A stretch of 18,112 nucleotides of DNA, taken from Allomyces macrogynus ATCC 38327. Its lineage: Eukaryota > Blastocladiomycota > Blastocladiomycetes > Blastocladiales > Blastocladiaceae. Positions within the stretch are counted from its first letter, which is position 1. The number at the start of each line of letters is the position of its first letter. Under the pieces are notes generated by a model. That model saw only the letters and a list, made by a program, of their open reading frames with translations. It made no database searches and had not been told where the DNA came from. Positions 1 through 8,112 of this stretch are shown here, one piece after another. The stretch is from positions 438,340 to 456,451 of the forward strand of contig GG745371.1 in NCBI GenBank assembly GCA_000151295.1, read 5' to 3'. Both the position numbers and the translations under genes were made by a program.

Positions 1-1027
1 GGCATTGGGACGCGGCACCCGTCCAGACGGCTCTATCTCGCACGCTCGCGCCCGCTGCGGCCCTTCGTCAACGTGCGCTCTACGGCACGCGCACACACCG
101 ACTCGCTACGATGCTCTCGACACGGGCCGGGTCCATCGCTTGCGACTGTCGGTTTTAGAGTCGGGCCGCACCGCACCGCGCCGCATCGTGTCCAGGCTTC
201 GCGCCCCCTTACCCCACCCCTGTCCATGGGCTTATTCCCTTCCCTCTCTCTCCGTCTCACATCACCCCGCCTGGACACGGTGCGCGCGCCCGCTCGCGCG
301 CGCGTGAGCGGAGCCAAGCCCAGTTGCGGGGAACCCCCCGTTGTTGCGTTTCGCGTTCGTGTTTGTGCGTTTACTTGCCATCTCCTCTCCATCGTCGTGC
401 ACATCTTTTTCCATTTTTTGCGGGCATCATCGCGCATCTCGCATCCACAATACATCGTGCTCTCGTTTTGTTCCTTGCATTGTCTTTGTTTCCATCCTAT
501 ACGCTGCTCGCAGCGTGTTCACGGCGAGGCCCTCCCGATGCCGCTGCTATCGACCATTTTGTGCCTTGCGTGTCGTCGCCGGCCGCAGCCTCGATTCTCT
601 CGCTTCACGATGGCAGCTGGCTTTCCAACACGAGTCGCGCATCGACACGACGGGATCATTTTCGTTACTCTACTATCCTTGTTGCAACACCAGCACAGGT
701 GAAAGGAAAAGCGAGACGTCCAAAACGACGTGCCACGCATCGGGTCCGGTTCCATCCCGGCGCGTCGCCCTGCCGCGCATCAAGGGCCCCTCAGCTTTGC
801 TATCACGTTGATCTGACAGCGCATCTTTTTCCGTGACGTGCTCCCTTTGGGGCAGGCTACGCTCACTTCCCCGGACGTGCAGCGCTGTCCTCCCGGCTCC
901 TCACCCTGCGCCTCAACACCGCTCTCGACACCGGAAACAGACTCAAGAAAGGCGGGACACGCCCGTGATCTATATTCTCCACCATTCATATACGACGCAC
1001 CGCGGCAGGCCCGTCGCGCCCCTGCGC
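1..1027. other. No recognisable gene; GC-rich, pyrimidine-rich intergenic stretch
   Basis: Several overlapping open frames of 70-210 codons exist on both strands. Their translations are Arg/Pro/Ser-rich, mutually overlapping and match no family I know, as expected by chance in high-GC DNA. The + strand is markedly C/T-rich from about 350 to 700, which would suit a promoter or 5' UTR of a plus-strand transcript. An alternating purine/pyrimidine CG-rich patch lies at about 279-305. The right part (about 960-1027) is presumably the 3' UTR of the universal stress protein gene, which ends at 1028. I see no tRNA, terminator or repeat here. Confidence 0.5.
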
Positions 1028-1772
1028 TCACGCCTGGTCGTTCTTGACAATGACCGTCGGGCACCGCACGTGGTGCAGGCAGTAGTCTGACACCGACCCA
1101 ATAATCGCGCTATACGTCGACCATCCCCGTCAGTATCGCGATCCCTCAAACCACACTCCCCACGCAGCGAGCAATAAACGTACCGCTTGAACGCGCCTAA
1201 CCCGCGCGTGCCCAACACCAGCAGTCCAATCGCGTGCGCCTTGTCGTTCACATAACTCACAATCGCCTCGGCCGCCGACGCGCCCTGCACAATCTCAATC
1301 GAGAAGGGGATATGCGGATCGTGCGCGCCCGCGTGATGGTGCGCGCGGACCAAGGCCGCGGCTTTCCGCAGCATCGACTTGGCCTGTTCTTGGTCGGCCA
1401 GGTTCTGGTCGACGGCTTTTTTGCGCGACTCGTCCTCGAGCGCGGTCGTGGAACCGCCGGCAAAGGGCGCGAACGAGGCAGCAATGTTTTCGGCCACTAT
1501 GGATCGCGGATCAGGGATCGTTCGTGACGCGTGTCGGGACGAAGAGGAGGGGACGTACTTAGCGCCGAGACAAACGTGTCGGACCACGACTCTGCGTGCT
1601 GGCATGCCGTGACAAGCACCAGGTGATCGTGTTTCGGGTCGACGAGGAAATCGAGCGTGTACTCGAGCGCGCGCCACGAGTGCGGCGAGTCGTCGAGCGC
1701 GACGGCGACGCGCTGGCCCGGCCGCGGGCTCGTCGGGCGGACGGTCGGTTCAAAGGACGTGGGCGAGGCCAT
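1028..1772 (-). CDS. Universal stress protein (UspA-like), 3 exons
   Basis: A 202-residue single-domain UspA-fold protein, probably soluble. Spliced exons on the minus strand are 1559-1772, 1184-1496 and 1028-1109. The introns are 1497-1558 (62 nt) and 1110-1183 (74 nt), both with GTACGT donors and TAG acceptors, and the reading frame closes exactly. The N-terminus has the typical beta-strand VAVALDDSPHSWRALEY (about residues 22-38). A second strand, HLVLVTAC, follows. The C-terminus has the nucleotide-binding loop of the ATP-binding Usp subfamily, G-2x-G-9x-G-S: GTRG at about 167-170 and GS at about 180-181. It then has CPTVIVKND as the last strand. Known family role: stress-induced nucleotide-binding proteins whose exact reaction is usually unknown. 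The start at 1772 is in good context (accATGg). A TATATAA lies about 135 nt upstream. Function beyond the family is not visible. Confidence 0.9.
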
Positions 1773-1906
1773 GGTGCGGTTGGTTGGTGGGGGATTGGAT
1801 CGTGGTAGTGTGGTTGCCGCGAGTGGACACTGCGCCGCTGCTGCTGGATCAGTTCGAGAAGAGTGCGTTGCTGCAGGTCGCCGCGGAGAGACGGGGGCGC
1901 GCCGGA

Positions 1907-1913
1907 TTATATA
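1907..1913 (-). promoter_or_regulatory. Putative TATA box of the universal stress protein gene
   Basis: TATATAA on the minus strand, about 135 nt upstream of the ATG at 1772, in otherwise GC-rich DNA. It is the only clear TATA motif found near a gene start in this window. Its assignment rests on position and sequence only. Confidence 0.45.
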
Positions 1914-2202
1914 TCAGTCGGTCGGCAGGGGAGCAGCTCACGGTGGCTCACAGTGAGCGGCAACGTTCTCTTGCGCCGGGATCGGGTCGGCAAGGGCATA
2001 AGGGGGGAAAGGCGCGAGACGCGTCGTGCGCAACTGTGAGCGAGAACAAGAGCGGCTGCATCGCGTGCGCCACTTCCTTTTGAGTGCACTTCCGCCAGTC
2101 TTGCTTTTTTCAACCCTGTTCAGCAGCGCGCCGACGGGCCGCCGGTCGGGACGGGTCGTGCTTTCGAATCGACGGGGTCGACAAAGGTGTCAGGATGGGT
2201 CA

Positions 2203-2242
2203 CCGTTTGCCATGGTTTGCCACGGTTGGCCCCAGTTTGCCA
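2203..2242. repeat. Four imperfect 10-nt units containing GTTTGCCA
   Basis: GTTTGCCA occurs at 2205-2212, 2215-2222 and 2235-2242. A degenerate copy (GGTTGGCC) lies at about 2224-2231, giving a periodicity near 10 nt. On the minus strand the unit reads TGGCAAAC. It lies about 430 nt upstream of the universal stress protein start. It may be a cluster of transcription-factor sites or a local tandem duplication. Confidence 0.5.
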
Positions 2243-2417
2243 CCCCCAGCCAGCTTGTGGAGAGACAGCATCGACAAGAAGGAGCGCTTCTAGATTCACG
2301 ACAATGGTCGACTGCGAAAGATGCACAACCCAAGACGGCAAAAAGAAAAGTGACAGCAAAACGCGCAAAAAAATATGGAGCGGAACGATTGCAAATTCGC
2401 AAGCGAGCAAGCCGCGA

Positions 2418-4300
2418 CTACAAGACCGGGCTCGCGCCGACAATCGCGTACTTCTTGAAGTCCTCACGAATCGCGCCTGCGACGACCGGGTCCTTGAACA
2501 GCGAAAAGTCGCGGTACTGGTTGTTCTCGACCTTGGCAATCTCTGTAACGGAGCGGCAACAGCCCGTCAGTTCTCGAGTACCGCGCATCATCATCAGCAA
2601 TCGAGGAAGGACACCGTCGCCAACGTACCGAACCACATGATAAGCGCGAGCCCCGTCTTCTCGCGCAACGCCGGGTTCATCAACTGCGCGAGCCACATTT
2701 GCTTTTGCTGCTTGTTCACGTCGGATCCCTTGTTTCCCGACGTCGGCTCCGGGTAATAGATGATGCCTAAAACGCCGCATCACAGTGTCAGAAGAAAATG
2801 AACGGTAGCAAGTAATGCCGTCCCAACTACCCAGTGAAAAGTTCCGTACCTGTTTCGAACGCGCCGAGGGGCAGTTTCACCTTTTGCGCAAACTGCGCAA
2901 TCGACCACGACGACATGGGACCGCCCATGAACATGTCGAGCGCGTCGTTGGGCTGCGGGAGCTCGTTCTTGCCAAACGGATAGCTCTGGTGGGTGGGAGG
3001 ATGGTGAGCGTTCGCGAATGCGATGGATTGTTGGGAACGGTGCGGCCGAAACGTACGTCGAAACGGAAAATCGAACCGCCAATCCAATCCACCCACTACA
3101 AATACGGCACAAGAACCGCAAAACACGTCAGCTGCCGGTCTCAGTCACCCACACTCAACACAGCAAGACGCACCTCGACGCCTGGGAAGAACGGCGAGTA
3201 CGGGTCGTCGTTCTTGTCCACGTTGCCGTCGCCGTTCGTGTCCATTTCCTTCCAGTCGTCGGGCCGCTTCTTGGCCGAATACGTATCGCCGGCCCACGGG
3301 TACCCAATCGGTCCGTTGGGACTCCACACCATGGACGTGAACGGCGCCTTGGCGCGAATCGCCTTTGTGAGCCGGATCCACGTCTCGCGGTACTGCTTGG
3401 GCCGCTGTCCCCACGGGTTCCAGGACCCGTTCATTTCGTGTGCAAATCGCAGCATCACTGGCACGCCCATGTCATTGATGGCCTTGGCCAGGTCGGCAAT
3501 CTTGCCAATGACCAGGTCGGTCATCATGTCGAGCCCCTGCGACATGGCCGGCTCCACCGTGAACAGCAAAAAACCGCCAGATTTCTTGACGTCTTGCGCA
3601 CGCTTGAGCACTTCCTCGGGTTGGACCACGCCCGTGGCCGAGTCGACGTAGGAAAACGACCCGAATCCGGCACCGCTGAAGCCTGGTGGAGAATGATCAC
3701 CAAATGCGTGGGTCAGTTCGCATGCATTGACTGCCCCATGAGAAAAACGTGGTCTGACGTACCAGCCAGCTCGTTCCATTTCGCCGACGACCCGGGCGTC
3801 CAATCAATGTGGTCACCCCACAAGTGCGCGCCAAACAAGATGCCCTTAGACGACGGCGTGACTTTGGAGAGCGCCGTCGGTGTTGGGGTCGCCGTGGTCG
3901 ACGTGGACGTGGTCGTGGTTGCGTCAGCCGTCGTGGTCGCGTCAGCGACAGTCGGCGTTGCGCTCGCAGCCGCAGCACGGTCGGCATCACTGCTCGCCTT
4001 GAACTTGAGCACGCCAGCGCCGTAAAGCGCGCCAATTGTTGCGCCCGCCGCGACCAGCAAAACCAGAGCGGTAATCAAGAGCGTGCGCCGGCGGCGCGAA
4101 CCTGCGCCCGCAGCGCGCGACTTGCCGGGTTCGACGGGCGCGGGCTCGAAGGACATGCTCGTCAGCGGCATGACGGGACTGCCGGGCGCCGTCAGGCTCG
4201 AGTCGGAACAGTCGGCGCCGGCCTTGGTCATGGGCGGCGAGAGCGCTTGCTTGTCGACAATGGCGGCGTCCTGGACGGCGCTGTGCGGGTGGCCGGTCAT
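2418..4300 (-). CDS. Membrane-anchored GH26-type endo-beta-mannanase-like glycoside hydrolase, 6 exons
   Basis: Exons on the minus strand: 3763-4300, 3174-3682, 3057-3095, 2850-2985, 2629-2766 and 2418-2542. Introns are 71-86 nt with GTACGT, GTGCGT or GTACGG donors. Phases close to give 494 residues. Architecture: cytosolic N-terminus (1-68), an RRRR stop and one membrane helix (about 73-97), indicating a type II signal anchor. A Ser/Thr/Ala-rich stalk (about 102-150), probably O-glycosylated, leads into a TIM-barrel catalytic domain (about 153-494). RFAHEMNGSWNPWG (258-271) is the GH26 signature, making E262 the likely acid/base. GAFETG (403-408) holds the likely nucleophile E406. DTNGDGNVDKND (327-338) has EF-hand loop spacing and probably binds calcium. 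Known GH26 activities are mainly beta-1,4-mannan hydrolysis, with other beta-glucans possible, so the substrate is not certain. Start 4300 has context accATG. A 39-nt exon encodes the WVDWIGG strand. Confidence 0.85.
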
Positions 4301-4952
4301 GGTCTGGTCGGTCGGTCGGTCGGTCGGTCGGTCGCGGTGGATGGGGCCGAGTTGAAGTGCAATGCTGGTCCCGTCGCGGGCAAGAGAGTTCAGGAGGGGG
4401 CGAGCACGCAGCGTGCGCACGACTGGGCGGGCGGCTTCGAGAAGAGGAAGAGAACTGCTGCAGGCGTCGTTCGCGGGAGACTTGGTCGACTGTGTCCGTT
4501 TGTCGCGCTCGACGTGTGGGGACCCAGGGCAGCACAGCGCAGGCAGTTGGTTGGGTTTGGCTGCAGGGCCGTCCGGTGCCGCGTTGGTGGGCGTCAACGC
4601 TTGATTCGGTGCCGGCGGTCGCAGGAATGGTGGGGACGAATGAAGTGGTGGCGGCGAACGGCCGGGGACGGCACCATCGCCTCTGCGTTGGCCAGGCGGT
4701 TGCCGCGAGCTTGGTGGGCGTTTCTTTAGGCAGCTAAGTCTTCCAGCGCCCGCATCCTGCCCACGGCCCACGCCATACCGACCCACCGATCACGCCACTC
4801 GTGCTCATGCTCATGAAGTCGTTTGCCAAGCGGACTTTGTCGACGACGACGGCCGGCCTCTCATCAACTCTGGCGCCCAATTGCAACTTGCCGCAATCAA
4901 CACCGTGCCGCGCCCAACCACACCGGCGCACGCACGCCCGACCTGCCGACTC
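4301..4952. other. Divergent intergenic region between GH26 and the plus-strand anchored-protein gene
   Basis: About 650 nt separate the two divergent start codons, so it probably contains both promoters and 5' UTRs. It includes a seven-copy GGTC microsatellite next to the GH26 start. No clear TATA motif is seen. The minus-strand frame stays open upstream of 4300 as far as 4786, but its translation is Pro/Arg-rich low complexity and is better explained as leader sequence. A short plus-strand frame starting at ATG 4807/4813 encodes a presequence-like peptide in another frame than the gene downstream; it may be an upstream ORF. Confidence 0.5.
4306..4333. repeat. GGTC tetranucleotide microsatellite (7 perfect copies)
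   Basis: Seven perfect tandem copies of GGTC (28 nt), only 6 nt from the GH26 start codon. On the coding strand of that gene they read as GACC repeats just before CAGACCATG. They therefore lie in the presumed 5' leader of the GH26 mRNA. Confidence 0.9.
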
Positions 4953-7235
4953 ATGCAACAGGCCGACCAGGAACAACATCCCAACGAGGCCAACGCTATC
5001 CCGAAGCCCAACCGGCGCCGGCCACACGTCATGGTGCCCACGACCGTACCCGCGCCCAAGCCGGCGCGCGAGCGTGTGCCCTCCCGACCGCGCCGCCAAC
5101 ATGCGGCCACCGTACCGGACGGTTATGCAGTCATCCGGACGCTCGCCAGCGCCGCCGTCGACGAGTACCTGGCGGCCATTGACCCGAGCCCCGCACGCGC
5201 TCGTGCTGCTCTCGCGCAATCATCTTCACGCGCCGTAGCCGCCATGCTGGATATGGCCGACAAGGTCGACCGTGACGCCCAGACGGCCGTGTTCGAGGCC
5301 GGGGGGCTGCCGGCTCTCGCGCACACGGCCTACGCATGGGAGAACGACATTATTTCGGGTCAACCATGCATTGAAAAGTACGGCGCGGAGCGTGACCACC
5401 CGGTCCCGGTCGTCATGCGCGGCCTCGACTTGATTGCACTCGCCCTGCCGCCACGCGCGGCCTTGGATGCGGTCATGGCCGTGATCGTGGCGCTCGTCGA
5501 CTACCAGAAGCAAGGTACATACCTTATTCTCGCTCAACGACGTTCTATGTTTCTTCTCCACCCTCGAATTAACCCGACCGCGCTCGCACCGTGTAGCGGA
5601 AGCCGCCAACCGCACCCTAACCCGGTCACTCGGCCACCAGCTCGTCCTTGCCGCTTTGATTGTGCAGCATGCACGCATTGTCCTCCTCGAAGAGTGCCGC
5701 AATCACGACCACTTTTTTGCGTGGTTCCAAGACGTCTATCCGGCGCTCTGGACAGACGCATCGTCGGGCCTCGTCCTGACCTGGGTCCTGCAACGCACGC
5801 TCTTGGCCGCGCGTCACGCACGAGCATCACCGTCGACGCTGCACCTCCTGAACGCCATTCAGGCGCGCTACGTCGAGTTTGTCGGGTCGAGCCTGATGGT
5901 CGCGACGACGTCGACCGAAATTCATCATGCGGCTGTGATTTTGATGATTCAAATTGTGGATACGTATGTCGGTGGGATGGAGAAGTCTCTTTTTGTGGAT
6001 TCAAGCGCCGTTGGCTTACCGAGCCGTGCCTGTAGTGTCACGACCACGGCCAATGCCACGTTCACGCCCGACTTTCTCGAGCTGCTTCTTGCCGTCAAGC
6101 GCAGCGATATTTCGTCCAAAAAGTGCGCCGTTCGCCGACTTGGCCGAGCGAGAACTTTCGACTGACTCTTCCCGCTCCGCTGCGGCACGCTAGGCTCATG
6201 ATGCTGCTCGAGGACGTGACACGGCTGCGACAAATCGTAGCGCAACATTTGTGGCAGCACCCGCAGCTCTACTTGCGCAACAAGAACGAGCTCATGGCCG
6301 TTCTCTGGCTTGACGACGACCGGGACACCTTCTTGCCAATCCGCGGCGAGGTTAGTTTTTGCGTTGGGTGAAATCCGCGCCGTTGTCACGCTAACGTCGT
6401 CCACGCTGCTCAACAGGCCGCTGCTTTCATTGTTGGTCTTCTGCGACACCATGACCAGACGGCCGTCTGGTGGCGCGCTGTGCTCTCCCATGTCTCGACG
6501 CACCCGCTCCTGACGCACGAAATTGTGGTTCGGCTGGCCAAGGCGCCCACGGACCTGCTCGCAGAATGGCAGAAAGTAGGTCTCGTTGATCATTCTCGAT
6601 ATTGCATTCATCGTCAAGCACCACTGACCTGACTGCCGTCGTCCAGCACATTGCCCAACTTGACTCCACGATCCAAACCATTTCAAACAAGGTGTGTCTC
6701 CTCCACTCTCCTCGCTCTAGTCCGCTCTCTCCACCCACCCTCATCAACTCGCCCCGCTTAGAAAATCCCCATCGACGTGGTCACGGCGCTCCAAGCCGAA
6801 TCCCGCACCCTCGCCGCCCGCGTCGTCGTGCTCCCGCCCGTTCGGTCCAAGCGTCCGGTCCCGCGAATGCGCACGCTCTCATCACGGCCAGCGTCCCGGT
6901 GCCGGTTCATTGTCGCGGTCGCGTTGCTCGTTGTTACTCTCGCCTTGGTGGCCGTGGCCATCGTCTTTGTCCCGTGCCGACCCGACGAGCCGCACGCCCA
7001 CGTTCGTGCGGCACTGTGTGCTGTGCAGCACCGCACTGCGACGTTGGTCGAGTACGTGCGTGACGCGACTGCGGGAGCGGCGTGGCACGTCCATGTGCAG
7101 GCAGCGATGGATACGGCTGTGCACGCAGCTGATGTGGGTGTGACGGCGGCGGCGCGTGGTGCGGCGATCGCGTACGGTGTTGGCGAGAAGTGGATGCGCG
7201 TCGGCATTCAGTGGTGGCAGGGTCACCTGGCCTGA
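4953..7235 (+). CDS. Unrecognised alpha-helical (solenoid-like) protein with C-terminal membrane anchor, 7 exons
   Basis: I do not recognise this protein. Exons: 4953-5514, 5597-5963, 6036-6122, 6194-6350, 6417-6575, 6647-6691 and 6762-7235. The six introns are 66-82 nt. All phases fit, giving 616 residues. After a basic Pro/Arg-rich N-terminus (about 1-50) the body (about 55-455) is almost wholly amphipathic helix. It has Leu/Ala/Val-rich repeats such as EAGGLPALAHTAYAW, reminiscent of armadillo/HEAT repeats. A short coiled-coil-like stretch (HIAQLDSTIQTISNK) precedes a basic segment. A single membrane helix lies at about 508-529, followed by about 85 residues with several His and Ala. It may be a tail-region-anchored scaffold, but this is inference from composition. 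The start is uncertain: 4953 is the first in-frame ATG but in weak context; 5031 has G at -3 and +4. Intron 5964-6035 is a multiple of 3 without stop, so it might be retained. Confidence 0.75.
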
Positions 7236-8112
7236 TATCTTGAGCAGATAACAATGATAAATTTTGTGAGCGCAAGCCCTGGCATTTAAATAGAAAGCAG
7301 ACCGACCTAACGATGCATCTAACCGCGACCGATCTGGGCAAACTTCTGACTGGCGGCTGACCGCGGGAAGAGTGGTCATGACAGTGTTGCAGATGATAGA
7401 CGATGCAGGAGGCGATATACTGGCGTTTGGGCGAGAACAGGGTCCGGCTCAGCAATCCCCCGACACTCACGCCCGTGCAAGGCTGACAGAAGCACGAAGG
7501 CATCAGACACAATGTTGTGCAACTACTATCGGCGAACGAATGACCGCGCACGCGGGCCAGAGCGTCGGTGAGGAGCGGCAGTGAGGTATTGAGTTGAAAG
7601 CTGGTGGACAGGAGCTGATCTTCCTCTGATCGCCGCTTAGTCGTGTGCAGGGCAGTCTCATCTCTGGCAGTGCCCGCTGCACGTGTTGTGTGTGCCGTTC
7701 TTCTCCACCCAGTTGGTTTTTTGTCGCCTGGTAGCAGTTCTCCTTCTCGCCGTTACTCTGGTTCGCTTTGCAGAGACACTTGACGCCGACGGCAAGTGCG
7801 CCGAACTTCAACACGGCGACTGGAGGGAGGATGGGAACACCATGGACGCAAAGAACCGAGCTAGAATTCCGTTCTTTCTCAGCGGGTCATCGTCAGCGAA
7901 AAAGAACACGGCAAGGGAGGGGCAATACAAGAGAGGGAGAGCACGACGAAAACAGGGAACCAACCCAGCATAAAAACCAAAAAATAACATCCAGCCAGTC
8001 CAACTTAAGCATCAGCACGACCAACGAGCGCACCGTCATATCGACGGCGTCCACGCGAAACCAAAGCAGCCAAAACAAACTCAAACCAAACCACCGACCG
8101 CGACTGTCCCCT
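7236..8112. other. Convergent intergenic region (3' UTRs)
   Basis: It lies between the stop codons of two convergent genes. The first about 60 nt is relatively AT-rich, with ATAAAT-like motifs at about 7255-7262 and 7284-7291 that could direct 3' processing of the plus-strand transcript. No canonical AATAAA is seen. The end (about 7975-8095) is A/C-rich on the plus strand, so the GCL transcript would have a T/G-rich 3' UTR. One 48-codon minus-strand frame there (from ATG at about 8042) is strongly hydrophobic but has no other support. Nothing else is evident. Confidence 0.5.

Larger units (their letters stand above)
1773..2417. other. Intergenic: USP promoter side and GH26 3' side
   Basis: Between the start of the stress-protein gene (left) and the stop of the GH26 gene (right), both on the minus strand. 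It contains a TATA-like motif (1907-1913, minus), two AGGGG pentamers on the plus strand (1927-1931, 2001-2005) that could be stress elements but are easily found by chance in GC-rich DNA, and a cluster of GTTTGCCA repeats (2203-2242). The part next to 2418 is A-rich on the plus strand (about 2340-2372), so the minus-strand transcript would have a T-rich 3' UTR. No convincing coding region is present. Confidence 0.5.

Noticed and set aside
3018..4025. 335-codon plus-strand open frame opposite the GH26 gene
   Set aside because: Antisense shadow; the minus strand carries the GH26 signature motifs and consistent splice sites.
4301..4786. N-terminal extension of the GH26 protein to an upstream ATG at 4786
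   Set aside because: It would translate the GGTC repeat as a TDRP repeat plus low-complexity Pro/Arg sequence. ATG 4300 has the accATG context shared by the other genes and gives a normal type II anchor.
4807..5238. Plus-strand frame starting MLMKSFAKRTLSTTTAG, like a mitochondrial presequence
   Set aside because: It is in a different frame from the downstream gene, and the only GT..AG pair I examined (4905-4961) is 57 nt and frame-neutral, so it does not join them. Kept only as a possible upstream ORF.
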